From Arenimonas metalli CF5-1 (GTDB taxonomy: Bacteria > Pseudomonadota > Gammaproteobacteria > Xanthomonadales > Xanthomonadaceae), in assembly GCF_000747155.1 (NCBI RefSeq), contig NZ_AVCK01000020.1, positions 1 to 64,000 on the forward strand: a stretch of DNA of 64,000 bases, in the 5' to 3' direction. Below, piece by piece: positions 45,247 to 55,371 of the stretch. Below the pieces are notes generated by a model. The model was not told the DNA's origin. It ran no database searches and saw nothing but the letters and a program-made list of their open reading frames with translations. The position numbers were made by a program, and so were the translations under genes. Numbering within the stretch: the stretch's first letter is position 1; each line of letters opens with the position of its first letter.

Positions 45247-46325
45247 GCCGCCGCCCTCCCCGCCCGCAGCGCCGCCAGCATGGCGTCGTTCTCCGCCGGG
45301 CTGCCGACGCTGATGCGCAGCGCATCGCCCAGCTGCGGTGAGGCGCGCATGTCGCGCACCACCACGCCCGCCGCCAGCAGCCGTGCAAAGGCAGCACCGG
45401 CATCGTCGAAGCGCACCAGGATGTAGTTGCCCTGCGAGGCGTACACGCGGCGCACGCCGGGCACGCCCGGCAGTTCGTGCTGCAGCCGCTCGCGCTCGGC
45501 GCGCACGGTGATCACGCGGCTGCGGGTCTGCACCAGCGCCGGCTCGGACAGGCCGGCCAGGGCCAGCTGCACGCAGGGCGACGGCAGCGGGTACGGCGCC
45601 TGGCAGTTGCGCAGCACCGCGACCAGTTCAGGGGCGGCCAGCAGGCAGCCGATCCGGGCCGCGGCCAGCGCGTGCGCCTTCGACAGCGTGCGCAGCACCG
45701 CCAGGTTCGGCTGCTGGTCGATGAAACCGGCCACCGACGGCTGGTCGGAATACTCGCCGTAGGCCTCGTCCACCACCACCAGGCAGCGCCCGGCGAGGCG
45801 GCGCGCCAGCGCCAGCAGGTCGGCGGGCGGGATCGCCTGCCCGGTCGGGTTGGCCGGCGAGCACACGAACACCAGCTTGGCGCCGTTGGACACCGCAGCA
45901 TCGGCCATGGCGTTGAGGTCGGACGCGAAGCCGGCCTCGGTGTCGCGCAGCGGCACCTCCACCAGCGGCGCACCCTGCAGCCGCGCGCTGACCGCGTACA
46001 TGCCGAACACCGGCGGCGAGATCACCACCGCGTCCCGGCCCGGCACGCACAGCGCACGCACCAGCAGGTCGATAGCCTCGTCGCTTCCGCGGCCGACCAG
46101 CACCTGTTCGGCACGCACGCCGTAGAGCTCGCCCAGCCGCGCACGCAGCGCCGCCGGCTGGGGATCGGGGTAGCGGTTGGCGCCCAGGCCCGCGTCGGCC
46201 GGGTTGCGCCAGGCGCTCTCGTTGGCGTTGAGCCAGACGTTGCCGGTGACGCCGGCGCGGCGCGCCGAACTGTAGCCGGCGAACTCACGCAGGTCCTCGC
46301 GCACCAGGGACAGGATGGCGCTCAT
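45243..46325 (-). CDS. hisC: histidinol-phosphate aminotransferase
   Basis: PLP-dependent class I/II aminotransferase, 360 aa, transferring the amino group from glutamate. NANESAW near the N-terminus, [18 protein letters not shown], and PLP Lys in [20 protein letters not shown] overlap with hisD upstream. Confidence 0.96.
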   Translation of the reverse strand: MSAILSLVREDLREFAGYSSARRAGVTGNVWLNANESAWRNPADAGLGANRYPDPQPAALRARLGELYGVRAEQVLVGRGSDEAIDLLVRALCVPGRDAVVISPPVFGMYAVSARLQGAPLVEVPLRDTEAGFASDLNAMADAAVSNGAKLVFVCSPANPTGQAIPPADLLALARRLAGRCLVVVDEAYGEYSDQPSVAGFIDQQPNLAVLRTLSKAHALAAARIGCLLAAPELVAVLRNCQAPYPLPSPCVQLALAGLSEPALVQTRSRVITVRAERERLQHELPGVPGVRRVYASQGNYILVRFDDAGAAFARLLAAGVVVRDMRASPQLGDALRISVGSPAENDAMLAALRAGRAAA

Positions 46326-47620
46326 CGCACGTTCTCCAGGCGCCGCAGCACCGATTGCGCGTGGGCCTCGAGGCCTTCGGCGCGGGCGATCTCGACCGCG
46401 CAGGGACCGATCGCCGCCAGGCCGGCGCGGCTGACCTCCTGCACGCTGATGGATTTCTGGAAGCTGGCCACGCTGACGCCACTCCAGGCGCGCGCCGCGC
46501 CATTGGTCGGCAGCACGTGGTTGGTGCCCGAGCAGTAGTCGCCCAGCCCCTCCGGCGCGAAATCGCCGAGGAAGACCGAGCCGGCGCAGCTGACCTGGCC
46601 CAGCCAGGCACGCGGCTCGCGCAGCGCGAGGATCAGGTGTTCCGGGGCGTACTCATTGCTGATGGCGAAGGCTTCGTCCAGCGAGTCCACCTTCACCAGC
46701 CGCGCGAACTCGAGCGCCCGCGTGGCGATCGCCTCGCGCGGCAGCTCGGCGACCTGGCGCCGCACTTCGGCCTCGACCGCGTCCACCAGTGCCGCCGAAT
46801 CGGTCAGCAGCACCACCTGCGAATCGGGGCCGTGCTCGGCCTGGGACAGCAGGTCGGCCGCGACGTGCACCGGCGGCGCGCCGGCATCGGCGATCACCAG
46901 CACTTCCGACGGGCCCGCGGGCATGTCGATCGCCGGGCCGCCGGCCATCATCGCCGCCAGCTGCTTGGCCGCGGTGACGTAGCGGTTGCCGGGACCGAAG
47001 AGCTTGTCGCAGCGCGGCACGCTCTCGGTGCCGAAGGCCATCGCGGCGATCGCCTGGGCGCCGCCGAGCTTGAAGACGCGGCGCACGCCGCACAGCTCCG
47101 CCGCCGCCAGCACCGCCGGATCGGCGCTGCCGTCGGCGCGCGGCGGCGTGCAAAGCACGATTTCATCGCAACCGGCCAGCACCGCCGGCACGCCCAGCAT
47201 CAGCGCGGTGGAAACCAGCGGCGCGCTCCCGGCCGGAACGTACAGCCCCACGCGCGGGATCGCGCGCAGCAGGCGGCCGCAGCGCACGCCCGGCGCGGTG
47301 TCGACCTCGAATTCGCTGGCCATGCCGGCACGGTGCCAGGCCAGCAGCCGCTCGCGCGCCTCGGCCAGGGCCGCGCGCAGCGACGCCGGGACGGTGGCGA
47401 TGGCGGCCGCCATTTCCGCCGGGGTGACTTCGAAGGCGGCCAGTTCGGCGCCATCGAAGCGGCGCGTCAGCGCCCGCAGCGCGGTGTCGCCGTCGGCGCG
47501 CACCTGCTCGAACACGCGTTTCACCGCCGCCTCGACCTCGGACTGGTCGCCCGCGCCCGGACGGGCCAGGCACGCCCGTCGCGCGTCGGCGTCGAGCCGG
47601 TTCCATTCGATCCGCTTCAT
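46322..47620 (-). CDS. hisD: histidinol dehydrogenase
   Basis: Zn-dependent NAD enzyme carrying out the last two oxidations to histidine, 432 aa. [54 protein letters not shown] (zinc Gln/His) and NEYAPEHL (catalytic Glu-His) are present. The start at ATG 47620 overlaps the hisG stop and matches the family; a longer frame would run into hisG. Confidence 0.96.
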   Translation of the reverse strand: MKRIEWNRLDADARRACLARPGAGDQSEVEAAVKRVFEQVRADGDTALRALTRRFDGAELAAFEVTPAEMAAAIATVPASLRAALAEARERLLAWHRAGMASEFEVDTAPGVRCGRLLRAIPRVGLYVPAGSAPLVSTALMLGVPAVLAGCDEIVLCTPPRADGSADPAVLAAAELCGVRRVFKLGGAQAIAAMAFGTESVPRCDKLFGPGNRYVTAAKQLAAMMAGGPAIDMPAGPSEVLVIADAGAPPVHVAADLLSQAEHGPDSQVVLLTDSAALVDAVEAEVRRQVAELPREAIATRALEFARLVKVDSLDEAFAISNEYAPEHLILALREPRAWLGQVSCAGSVFLGDFAPEGLGDYCSGTNHVLPTNGAARAWSGVSVASFQKSISVQEVSRAGLAAIGPCAVEIARAEGLEAHAQSVLRRLENVR

Positions 47621-48516
47621 GCCAGCATCTGCTCCACGGGGAGGACCAACAGGCCGGAGGCGCCGGCACGCTTCATGTCTTCCAGGCGCTGCCACGTCAT
47701 CGCGCTGCGGCACAGGGCCTGCAGCGCCACCTGGTCGCGCTGGCCTTCGATGGCCATCACGGTCGGGGTTTCGGCGTCGGGCAGCAGCTTCACCAGCTCG
47801 GCCACCTGGTCGCGGTGGGCCTGGAACAGCACCAGTTTGCTCGCGCGCACGCTCATCACCGCGTCAAGGCGGCGCAGCAGCATGGCCGCCAGCTCGGCGC
47901 GCTCGTCGCCGAAGGGCTGCGACGGTGCGACCAGCAGCGCCTGGCTCTCGAGGATGACGGCCACTTCCTTGAGCTGGTTCGCCATCAGCGTGCCGCCGGT
48001 GGAGACGATGTCGCAGATGGCCTCGGCCTTGCCCAGGCGGGGCGCGATCTCGACCGAGCCCGACAGCATCACCGGCGTGGCCTCGACGCCCTGCTCGCGC
48101 AGCCAGCGCGCCATCAGCTGCGGGTAGCTGGTGGCGATGCGCAGGCCGGCGAGGCGCTGCGGACCGGTCCACTCCCAGTCATTGGGCACCGCCACCGACA
48201 GGCGGCAGCGGCCGAAGCCGAGCTCGCGGATCGGCCGGAAGGCCTCGCCGCGGCCGTCGGCCAGGCGCTCGCAGGCCTGTTCCTCGAGCACGTTGCCGCC
48301 GACCACGCCGAGGTCGCAGGCGCCCTCGGCGATCAGGCCGGGGATGTCGTCGTCGCGGACCAGCAGCAGGTCGATCGGCAGGGATTCGCCGTAGCAGAAG
48401 AGCCGGTCGCGGCTTTCCCGGAACGACAGCCCGGCGCGGGCCAGGAGGTCGCGGGCGGGGTCGGACAGGCGGCCCGACTTCTGGATGGCAATGCGTAAAC
48501 GGTCGTGCGTCCTCAT
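47617..48516 (-). CDS. hisG: ATP phosphoribosyltransferase HisG (long form)
   Basis: First, feedback-inhibited enzyme of histidine synthesis. At 299 aa it is the long form with its own C-terminal regulatory domain (from about residue 225, [15 protein letters not shown]... PTVMAIEGQ), so no HisZ is needed. Catalytic-domain marks: [49 protein letters not shown]. It lies 31 bases after yerC. Confidence 0.95.
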   Translation of the reverse strand: MRTHDRLRIAIQKSGRLSDPARDLLARAGLSFRESRDRLFCYGESLPIDLLLVRDDDIPGLIAEGACDLGVVGGNVLEEQACERLADGRGEAFRPIRELGFGRCRLSVAVPNDWEWTGPQRLAGLRIATSYPQLMARWLREQGVEATPVMLSGSVEIAPRLGKAEAICDIVSTGGTLMANQLKEVAVILESQALLVAPSQPFGDERAELAAMLLRRLDAVMSVRASKLVLFQAHRDQVAELVKLLPDAETPTVMAIEGQRDQVALQALCRSAMTWQRLEDMKRAGASGLLVLPVEQMLA

Positions 48517-48547
48517 GACGCCCTCCGGGGTTCCGAAACAGTGGGAT

Positions 48548-48871
48548 TCAGTGCGAAGCGTCGGGGGCCCGATGGCCCAGGCGCTCGGCGGCGAGGCGGT
48601 AGCCGCCCTCGCCCAGGTCCAGGCAGCGGGCGACGCGGCCGATGGTGGTCACGCTGACGCCGGTGCGGTCGTGGATTTCCCGGTACGGGACCTCCGCGAC
48701 CAGGTGCGGCACCACGCCCCAGCGGTCGGCCATGGCCTCGAGCTCGGACGGGGTGCAGAGATCTTCCAGGAAGGCCCGCAGTTCGCCGGGCGAGCGCAGG
48801 CTCAGGAGGGCCTCGAGCAGGTCCTCGAGGTCCGGGCGGCTGGGCGGGCTGGCGGGGTCGCGGCGTTTCAT
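48548..48871 (-). CDS. YerC/TrpR-family regulator, likely of the his operon
   Basis: A 107 aa TrpR-like DNA-binding protein: helical N-terminus, [17 protein letters not shown] and the helix-turn-helix [22 protein letters not shown]. The YerC/HisR group is linked to histidine genes in other bacteria; here it is the first gene of the his operon, consistent with control by histidine. ATG 48871 has no ribosome site and lies 7 bases from the -10, implying a leaderless mRNA. No attenuator-like His-rich leader peptide is present. Confidence 0.88.
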   Translation of the reverse strand: MKRRDPASPPSRPDLEDLLEALLSLRSPGELRAFLEDLCTPSELEAMADRWGVVPHLVAEVPYREIHDRTGVSVTTIGRVARCLDLGEGGYRLAAERLGHRAPDASH

Positions 48872-48877
48872 GGCGCT

Positions 48878-48906
48878 AATGTAATAGCGTGTTATTACAA
48901 AAGCAA
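48878..48906 (-). promoter_or_regulatory. yerC-his operon promoter with palindromic operator
   Basis: On the minus strand TTGCTT (48906-48901), 17-base spacer, TACATT (48883-48878). A perfect inverted repeat GTAATA-N6-TATTAC (48881-48898) fills the spacer and touches the -10, an ideal place for a repressor. The likely ligand is the TrpR-like product of the first gene; this is inferred. Confidence 0.7.
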
Positions 48907-48972
48907 GCCCCGGAAGTGAACCCGTGCGCCCCGCCACCGCGCATAATGGGCGCGCCTCGGAGGGGGACCGAC

Positions 48973-50790
48973 GTGACGTCGAACCGCTGGATCACGCTGC
49001 TGCTGGGACTGCTGCTCGCGTTCGGCGCCGTTGCCGCCGCGGCCAGCCCCGCCGTGCTCGAACCCGGCGAAGAGCGGCTCGCGCTCACCCCCCACCTCAG
49101 CTACGGCATCGACGAAACCGGGCGGGCCGATGCTTCGGCCATGTTCGCCCGCGCCAGCCGGGGCGAATTCATGCCCCTGCCCGGCGACAGCGCGGCCTTC
49201 GGCTTCACGCAGGGCGCGTACTGGTTCCATGCGCCGCTCTTCAACCAGAACCCGGCTGAACAGCGCTGGCTGCTGGTGCTGCACTACCCGCTGCTCGACA
49301 ACGTCGACATCTACCTGCGCTACCCCGATGGCCGGGTCGAGCACATGGCCTCGGGCGACACGCTGCCGTTCAGCGCCCGCAGCATCCGCTACCGGCATCC
49401 GAACTTCTGGGTGACGCTGCCGCAGCGCACCGAAGTGGAGCTGCTGGTGCGCGTGGCCAGCCGCAGCTCGATGCAGGTGCCGCTGGCGCTGTACACGCCC
49501 ACCGCCTTCGCCGAGCTCGAGCGCGATTCGCAGTTCGGCATCGGCCTGTTCTACGGCATTTTGGTGGCGCTGCTTTGCTACAACCTGGTGCTGTGGCTGT
49601 CGCTGCGCGATGCCAGCCACTTCTGGTACATGTTCCATGTCACCGGCTTCGGCCTGGTGATGTTCTGCCTCAACGGCCTGGCCTTCGAATACCTGTGGCC
49701 GAACTCGCCCTGGTTCGCCAACCTGGCCATCCCCTTGTCGATGGCGGTGTCGCAGGTCGCGATGCACCAGTTCTGCCGGGTGTTCCTGGAGCTGGAGACG
49801 CGGCAGCCGATCGCCAACAAGGTCTCGCTGGCGCTGATCGGCTTCTTCCTGCTGATGGGCCTGGCCACCTTCGTGCTCGACTACCGCACCGTGGTGCGGC
49901 CGATGACGCTGGCGGTGTTCCCGGGCGCGCTGTTCATCCTGTACCTGGCCATCACCTCGATCCGCAATGACTATGCGCCGGCCAAGGTGTTCCTGATGGC
50001 CTGGGCCTTCCTGCTGCTGGGCACGGCGCTGTATGCCTCGGTGTCGTTCGGCCTGCTGGACAAGAACTTCTTCACCGAATACGGCATCCAGATCGGTTCG
50101 GCGATGGAGATGATCCTGCTCTCCTTCGCCCTCGCCTACCGCTACGCGCGGCTGCGCAGCGAGAACGAGCGGCTGGTGCGCGAGCACAACGAGCAGCTCG
50201 AACGCCATGTCGCGCGCCGCACCTCGGAGCTCAGCACCGCGCTCGAGCAGCTGGCCGAAGCCAACCAGCGCCTGCGCGAGTCCAACCGCCGCGATGCGCT
50301 GACCGGGCTGTTCAACCGCCGGCATTTCCGCGACATGTTCGAGCAGCAGCTGCACCAGGCCAACGAACACCGGCAGTCGCTGGGCGTGCTGCTGATCGAC
50401 CTCGACCACTTCAAGGACGTCAACGACACCCACGGCCACCTCGCCGGCGACGAGTGCCTGCGCTGGCTGGGCCGCTGCCTGCACGACAACCTGGTGGACC
50501 ACGGCGCGCTGCTGGCGCGCTTCGGCGGCGAGGAGTTCGTGGTGGCACTGCCCGACATCACCGGCGACCGGCTGGTGCAGGTGGCCGAGCAGCTGCGCCT
50601 GAAGATCTGCGGCGAACCGGTGCGCTACGCCGGCAACAACATCCGCATCAGCGCGAGCATCGGCGTGTTCCTGCTGCGCCCGGGCGCGGGCCTGGGCGTG
50701 GACGAAGCCCTGCACCAGGCCGACGACGCGCTGTACATGGCCAAGAACCGCGGCGGCAACTGCGTGCACGCGGCCGAAGGCATCAGCTAG
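48973..50790 (+). CDS. 7TMR-DISM diguanylate cyclase
   Basis: Membrane c-di-GMP synthase of 605 aa. Signal-like N-terminus, a periplasmic 7TMR-DISM extracellular domain (GAYWFHAPLFNQN..., residues 60-195), seven transmembrane helices (about 205-410), a coiled coil, and GGDEF (DALTGLFNRRHF, RFGGEEF). The RxxD inhibitory site upstream of GGEEF seems absent. GTG 48973 is preferred: GGAGGGGG precedes it and CATAAT (48942-48947) looks like the -10, which excludes earlier starts. Confidence 0.88.
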   Translation: MTSNRWITLLLGLLLAFGAVAAAASPAVLEPGEERLALTPHLSYGIDETGRADASAMFARASRGEFMPLPGDSAAFGFTQGAYWFHAPLFNQNPAEQRWLLVLHYPLLDNVDIYLRYPDGRVEHMASGDTLPFSARSIRYRHPNFWVTLPQRTEVELLVRVASRSSMQVPLALYTPTAFAELERDSQFGIGLFYGILVALLCYNLVLWLSLRDASHFWYMFHVTGFGLVMFCLNGLAFEYLWPNSPWFANLAIPLSMAVSQVAMHQFCRVFLELETRQPIANKVSLALIGFFLLMGLATFVLDYRTVVRPMTLAVFPGALFILYLAITSIRNDYAPAKVFLMAWAFLLLGTALYASVSFGLLDKNFFTEYGIQIGSAMEMILLSFALAYRYARLRSENERLVREHNEQLERHVARRTSELSTALEQLAEANQRLRESNRRDALTGLFNRRHFRDMFEQQLHQANEHRQSLGVLLIDLDHFKDVNDTHGHLAGDECLRWLGRCLHDNLVDHGALLARFGGEEFVVALPDITGDRLVQVAEQLRLKICGEPVRYAGNNIRISASIGVFLLRPGAGLGVDEALHQADDALYMAKNRGGNCVHAAEGIS

Positions 50791-50842
50791 GCGCGATCCG
50801 GCGCACTGGACGCCGGGCGCGAGGCTTCAGGGCCGGCCAGCC

Positions 50843-52741
50843 TCAGTCCTGCGCGGCACGGGCCGCCGACAGCAGGCGTCCCTCTTCCACCAGGCGCACC
50901 GCGGTGGCGACATCGCCATCCATCGCGCGGTCGCGGCCCATGAACGGGATCGCTTCGCGCAGCGCGGCCCAGGCCGCCTGCACCGCGCGCCCCGGCTGGA
51001 ACTCGCCGGCCGCGGCCAGCTCGCCGCGCAGCGCCTCGACCTCGGCCAGGAAGCCCGGACGATCCGGATGGCCCGGCAGTGGCGCGCCCAGCACCTTGGC
51101 GGCCAGCGCCTCGGCGTCGGCCTCGCGGGCCAGCTGGCGGGCGGCGTTGATCATGTCGCGGCGGTAGTCCAGCGCCTGCGCCGCGGTGTACAGCTCCAGG
51201 CCCAGCACCTGCGCCAGGTCGGCCGTCATCTCCAGCACGTGGCGGCCTTCGTTGGCGCCCATGGACACGTGGTCCTCGGCGTTCGCGCTGGTGGGGATCG
51301 AGTACACGCTGGCCGGATGCGCGCGGCTGGCCAGGTCGTTCACCAGCGCGGCGGCGGTGTACTGCACGATCATGAAGCCGCTCTCGGTGCCGTCCTCGTT
51401 GCCGATCAGGAAGGGCGGCAGGCCGTCGTTGGTGGCCGGGTCCACGAGCTTGTTGAGGCGGCGCTCCGAAATGGACGCCAGCACCGGGATCGCGGCCTTC
51501 AGGTAGCTCATCGCCAGCGCCAGCGGCATGCCGTGGAAATGGCCGGCCGAGACCACCTGGTCCTCGATCTCGCGGGCACCCTCGAGCCCGGGGAACAGCA
51601 GCGGGTTGTCGGTGACGGCGTTGAGTTCGATATCGATGACGCGCTTGGCCTGCTCGAGCGCATCGCGCACGGCGCCGTGAACCTGCGGGATGCAGCGCAG
51701 CGAGTAGCTGTCCTGCGGCTGGTGCTTCTTGCCGCCGCGGAACGGACGGAAGCGCTGGTAGAACTTCTCGCGCCCGTGGCGCTGGCTGAACGGCACCCAG
51801 TCCCAGCCGATGTCGAAGCCCAGCGCCTGCTGCTCCGGCGTCGCCCAGCTCTCGGGCTGCCACTGCCGGAAGCGCGGCACCAGGTGGTAGGCGATGTCGG
51901 ACAGGCTGGAGCCATCGAGCAGGCGGCGCAGGTTCGCGGCTACGTGCACCTGCCCCGGATGCGGGCGCAGGGCGTGTACGTGCGGATCGAAGGCGCGCAG
52001 GCGACCGGCGAACGCGTCGAGCGTCATCGCGGCGGCGAGGTCGGCGGTGTCGAGCAGGTCCTCGAGCTTCTCGATCGCCAGCACCGCGGTGGCCAGCATC
52101 TGCGCGGTGCCGTTGTTCAGCGCCAGGCCTTCCTTGTGCGACAGCTTCACCGGCGCCAGGCCGGCGCGCTTGAGCGCTTCGCCGCCCGGAATGCGCTCGC
52201 CCTGGTAGAACGCTTCGCCGCCGCCCAACAGCACGATGGCCAAGTGCGAGAGCGGCGCGAGGTCGCCGCTGGCGCCCACCGAGCCCTTGCGCGGCACCAC
52301 CGGCACGATGCCGGCGTTGAGCAATGCGGCCATGGCCTCGAGTACGGCCGGGCGGATGCCGGAATGGCCGCGCATCAGCGTGTTGATGCGGATCGCCATC
52401 ATCGCCCGCACCACGTCGGCCGGGAACGGCTCGCCCACGCACACGGCGTGGGTGACGATCAGGTTGTGCTGCAGTTCCTCGAGCACGCTGTCGCTGGACT
52501 CGGAGGCCCCCGGCAGGCCGGTGCGCAGGCGGTGCGCGCCCAGCAGCTTGTCGGCGTTGCTGCCGAAGCCGGTGGAGACGCCGTAGATGGGCTCCTGCTT
52601 CTTGACCTGGTCGGCCAGGAAATCCGCGGCGCGCTGCACCGCCGGCATCTGCGCCGGGTCGAGGCGCACGGGCGCGCCGTGGGCGATTTCCGCCAGCTGC
52701 GCGCGGTTGAGGCCGCGGCCGTCGAGGGTGATCGGTTTCAT
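50843..52741 (-). CDS. enlarged histidine/aromatic ammonia-lyase-like enzyme
   Basis: MIO-dependent ammonia-lyase. Ala157-Ser158-Gly159 in GSVGASGDLAP forms the cofactor; Tyr in IYGVSTGFG and QDSYSLRC are catalytic. At 632 aa it is far longer than usual HutH (about 510): about 45 extra residues lie near 287-341 (HLVPRFRQW... region) and about 60 near the C-terminus. TH in the substrate loop is histidase-like, but the usual ASENK segment reads VNDLA and ASVDS reads ASVYS. Its ATG is 1 base after the hisS stop; no hutUI genes nearby. It may act on another amino acid or be an aminomutase. Confidence 0.8.
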   Translation of the reverse strand: MKPITLDGRGLNRAQLAEIAHGAPVRLDPAQMPAVQRAADFLADQVKKQEPIYGVSTGFGSNADKLLGAHRLRTGLPGASESSDSVLEELQHNLIVTHAVCVGEPFPADVVRAMMAIRINTLMRGHSGIRPAVLEAMAALLNAGIVPVVPRKGSVGASGDLAPLSHLAIVLLGGGEAFYQGERIPGGEALKRAGLAPVKLSHKEGLALNNGTAQMLATAVLAIEKLEDLLDTADLAAAMTLDAFAGRLRAFDPHVHALRPHPGQVHVAANLRRLLDGSSLSDIAYHLVPRFRQWQPESWATPEQQALGFDIGWDWVPFSQRHGREKFYQRFRPFRGGKKHQPQDSYSLRCIPQVHGAVRDALEQAKRVIDIELNAVTDNPLLFPGLEGAREIEDQVVSAGHFHGMPLALAMSYLKAAIPVLASISERRLNKLVDPATNDGLPPFLIGNEDGTESGFMIVQYTAAALVNDLASRAHPASVYSIPTSANAEDHVSMGANEGRHVLEMTADLAQVLGLELYTAAQALDYRRDMINAARQLAREADAEALAAKVLGAPLPGHPDRPGFLAEVEALRGELAAAGEFQPGRAVQAAWAALREAIPFMGRDRAMDGDVATAVRLVEEGRLLSAARAAQD

Positions 52742-52742
52742 C

Positions 52743-54116
52743 TCAGCGTTTCCCCATCGCGCGCAGCTGCTCCAGCTCGACCTTCAGCACCGATGCCAGC
52801 TCTTCGCGGCCCAGTTCGTACTGGTCCTGCGAGGCCATGTCCTTGACCTTGACCACGTTGCGCGCGGCCTCGTCCTCGCCGTAGAGCAGCACGAAGCGGA
52901 TGCCGGCACGGTCGGCGTACTGGAACTGCTTGGCCAGTTTCTTCACCTCCAGCTGCACCTCGGCATTGATGCCGGCCGCGCGCAGGCGGCGGGCGATGTC
53001 GAGCGAATCGGGCAGGCGGGCGTCGTCCATCAGGCCGACCAGCGCCTGCACCGAGCTTTCGGCGGTGGACACGATGCCGGCCTCGCGCAGCTGCCAGAAC
53101 AGGCGCGTGGCGCCGATCGAGATGCCGACGCCCGGCAGCTTCGACTTGGTGTAGTGGCTGGCCAGGTTCTCGTAGCGGCCGCCCGAGCAGACCGAGCCGA
53201 TCTGCGGGTGTTCATCCAGCGTGGTCTCGTAGACGGTGCCGGTGTAGTAGTCGAGGCCGCGGGCGATGGAGAAGTTCAGCGCGTAGTTCTTCTCGGGCAC
53301 GCCGTAGCCCTTGAGCAACTCCAGCACCTCGCGCAGCTCGCTGCGGCCCTGCTCCAGCACCTCGCTGCCGGCGCCCAGCGCCTCGAGCTGCGCCAGCGCA
53401 TCGGCGTGCGAGGTCGAGCGCACCTGCACGAAGGCCATGATCCGGTCCACCACGTCGTCGGCCAGGCCGAAGTCGGCGCCGACCAGGGTGGCGCGCACCG
53501 CCTCGGCGCCGCGCTTGTCGATCTTGTCGATCTCGCGCAGCACCAGCGCCTGGCGCTCGCCGTCGGCGATGCCCACGCCCTCGAAGAAACCGCGCAGCAG
53601 CTTGCGGTTGTTGAGCTGGATGGTGAACGGGCCGACCTCGAGCTCGGAGAACACGGCGTGGATGACGGCCGGCATCTCGGCATCGTGGCGCACGCTGAGC
53701 GCGTCCTTGCCGATCACGTCGATGTCGCACTGGTAGAACTCGCGGAAGCGGCCGCGCTGGGCGCGCTCGCCGCGGTAGACGCGCTGGATCTGGTAGCGGC
53801 GGAACGGGAAGGCCAGGTCGTGCTCGTGCTCGGCGACGTAGCGCGCCAGCGGCACGGTGAGGTCGAAGCGCAGCGCCAGCTCCGGCTGGCCGCCCTGCTC
53901 GAGCGCGCCGGTGGACTGCACGAAATAGACCTGCCGCTCGGTCTCTCCGCCGGTCTTGGTCAGCAGCACCTCGGAAAGTTCGAACACCGGCGTCTCCACC
54001 GGCAGGAAGCCGAAGCGCTCGTAGTTGCGCCGGATGACGTCGAGCATGCGCTGGAAGGCGATCTGGTCACGGGGCAGCAGCTCCATGACCCCGGGCGTGG
54101 TGCGGGGCTTGATCAA
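52743..54116 (-). CDS. hisS: histidyl-tRNA synthetase
   Basis: Class II synthetase charging tRNA-His, 457 aa. [54 protein letters not shown] and [12 protein letters not shown] cover motifs 1-2; [12 protein letters not shown] and [11 protein letters not shown] are the histidine-binding blocks; anticodon domain at the C-terminus. I choose TTG 54116, giving the family start IKPRTTPG and having GGAG 9 bases upstream; TTG 54131 lies too close to the transcription start. Confidence 0.93.
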   Translation of the reverse strand: MIKPRTTPGVMELLPRDQIAFQRMLDVIRRNYERFGFLPVETPVFELSEVLLTKTGGETERQVYFVQSTGALEQGGQPELALRFDLTVPLARYVAEHEHDLAFPFRRYQIQRVYRGERAQRGRFREFYQCDIDVIGKDALSVRHDAEMPAVIHAVFSELEVGPFTIQLNNRKLLRGFFEGVGIADGERQALVLREIDKIDKRGAEAVRATLVGADFGLADDVVDRIMAFVQVRSTSHADALAQLEALGAGSEVLEQGRSELREVLELLKGYGVPEKNYALNFSIARGLDYYTGTVYETTLDEHPQIGSVCSGGRYENLASHYTKSKLPGVGISIGATRLFWQLREAGIVSTAESSVQALVGLMDDARLPDSLDIARRLRAAGINAEVQLEVKKLAKQFQYADRAGIRFVLLYGEDEAARNVVKVKDMASQDQYELGREELASVLKVELEQLRAMGKR

Positions 54117-54142
54117 GGCGGGACACTCCAAGGCGATGGCGC

Positions 54143-54148
54143 ATTCTA
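54143..54148 (-). promoter_or_regulatory. -10 box of hisS
   Basis: Minus-strand TAGAAT followed by GCGCC, about 26 bases before TTG 54116; supports the shorter start. The -35 is weak. Confidence 0.5.
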
Positions 54149-54200
54149 GCTTCTGGCGCCGCCCCGCGAGCCGCCCCGGGCGGCCCGGTGAACGCCGGAC

Positions 54201-54229
54201 TTGCCGAGTCCCGGTTCCGTCACTAGAAT
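54201..54229 (+). promoter_or_regulatory. tRNA-Pro promoter
   Basis: TTGCCG (54201-54206), 17 bases, TAGAAT (54224-54229); the mature tRNA begins 17 bases after the -10. Confidence 0.7.
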
Positions 54230-54246
54230 AGCCGGCTCGAATCCCT

Positions 54247-54323
54247 CGGGGTGTAGCTCAGCCTGGTAGAGCGCTACGTTCGGGACGTAGAAGTCGCAGG
54301 TTCAAATCCTGTCTCCCCGACCA
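54247..54323 (+). tRNA. tRNA-Pro (CGG)
   Basis: 77 bases including an encoded CCA end. Acceptor arm CGGGGTG/CTCCCCG (with the T-T at position 6 common in Pro tRNAs), D-arm GCTC/GAGC, anticodon stem CTACG/CGTAG with loop TTCGGGA and anticodon CGG at 54281-54283, T-arm CAGG with TTCAAAT and CCTG. CCG is a frequent Pro codon in this high-GC genome. Confidence 0.97.
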
Positions 54324-54341
54324 ATTCGACGCAAGAAAGCA

Positions 54342-54370
54342 AAAGGCCGGCGCAAGCCGGCCTTTCGCGT
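54342..54370 (+). terminator. rho-independent terminator after tRNA-Pro
   Basis: Perfect 10-bp stem AAAGGCCGGC/GCCGGCCTTT with GCAA tetraloop at 54342-54365, then CGCGTTT. Confidence 0.75.
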
Positions 54371-54391
54371 TTCCGCCTTCCGGGAATTCCC

Positions 54392-54456
54392 TGTAGGAGG
54401 GCCTTCAGGCCCGAAGCCCTTCGCCCAAAAGCTTCGGGCCTGAAGGCCCTCCTACA
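54392..54456. repeat. GTAGGAGGG palindromic repeat, copy 5
   Basis: Between the tRNA terminator and the convergent barrel gene (stop at 54469), 12 bases from that stop; probably terminates the leftward glycosyltransferase transcript. Confidence 0.9.
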
Positions 54457-54468
54457 GGGGGCGGCGGC

Positions 54469-55371
54469 TCAGAAGGCCCAGACGCCCTCGAGGCGGACGT
54501 AGCGGTAGCGATAGTCCGCCCCGCCGCTGGCGCCGTCGGCCGGCGCATCCGAGTAGCCCGCGGTGGCCCGCAGGTAGTGGCCCCGGTCCTTCGGGGTCTG
54601 GAAATCCAGCTCCAGCAGCCGCGCCGGCTGGCTGCCGACCCCGGTGAAGTCCTGCCGCCCCGCGCCCACGGTCGCCCGCCACTGGTACCCACCGACGAAG
54701 CGCCGGAGCGAGACCACGCCCAAAGCCTGCCGGTAGCGGCCCGGCGCGAAATAGTCGAGCTCGCGCGGGTCGCTGTCGTTGAACTGCCGCAGCCGCAGCT
54801 GCAGGCTCAGCCCCTGCGAGGGCACCAGCGCATAGACCAGGTTCGCCCGCAGGTGCCGGCGCAGGTTGTCGCCGCCGAAATCCTGCAGGCCGACCAGGCC
54901 GGTGGCGCTCCAGCGGTCGGACAGCGGCCAGTCCAGGGCGGCGCCCGCGTAGGTATGCACCCGGCCCTCGGCCAGGCCGTGGCGGGTTTCGAGCACGTCG
55001 CGCTCGAGGAAGAATTCCTTGCGGCGGGCATCGGTGCTGTGGACGCTGGCGCTGCCCAGCAGGTCGTCGCCATTGGTCCCGGCCTCGCCCTGCCAGCGCC
55101 AGCCGCCCTCGCCGCCCGCGGCCCGCACGGACAGGCGCTCGTCGCGTTCACGCCAGCCTTCGCCCGAGAACCGGGTGCGCTCGGCACGGAAGCCCCACCA
55201 GTGCTCGATGTCCCGACGCGAGACGTCCCAGCCCAGGCTGGCGCGCTCGGCCGCGTTGCCGTCCGAATCCGACGACAGGAAGCCTTCCGCGCGCAGCGCC
55301 GGACCCGGCGGCCCGGCGGCGACGGTGGACGCGGACAGCGCCGCGAGCAGGGCAAGCGCGAGGCGCCTCAT
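54469..55371 (-). CDS. outer-membrane beta-barrel protein, 300 aa
   Basis: Signal peptide (to about residue 19) and then amphipathic beta strands rich in Arg, Trp, Tyr and Gly with short turns, ending in a terminal Phe (VRLEGVWAF), the usual C-terminal signal for barrel insertion. The family is not certain; YaiO-like barrels look similar. Its ATG overlaps the glycosyltransferase stop by 4 bases. A barrel directly coupled to a processive glycosyltransferase suggests a polysaccharide export port, by analogy with PgaA/PgaC. Confidence 0.75.
   Translation of the reverse strand: MRRLALALLAALSASTVAAGPPGPALRAEGFLSSDSDGNAAERASLGWDVSRRDIEHWWGFRAERTRFSGEGWRERDERLSVRAAGGEGGWRWQGEAGTNGDDLLGSASVHSTDARRKEFFLERDVLETRHGLAEGRVHTYAGAALDWPLSDRWSATGLVGLQDFGGDNLRRHLRANLVYALVPSQGLSLQLRLRQFNDSDPRELDYFAPGRYRQALGVVSLRRFVGGYQWRATVGAGRQDFTGVGSQPARLLELDFQTPKDRGHYLRATAGYSDAPADGASGGADYRYRYVRLEGVWAF

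Noticed and set aside
48516-48547. Histidine attenuator leader peptide between yerC and hisG
   Set aside because: Only 31 bases and no His-codon run or competing hairpins; a promoter operator explains control better.
54131-54131. hisS start at TTG 54131
   Set aside because: The -10 TAGAAT at 54143-54148 puts transcription start about 5 bases upstream, and the family N-terminus begins at TTG 54116 with GGAG before it.
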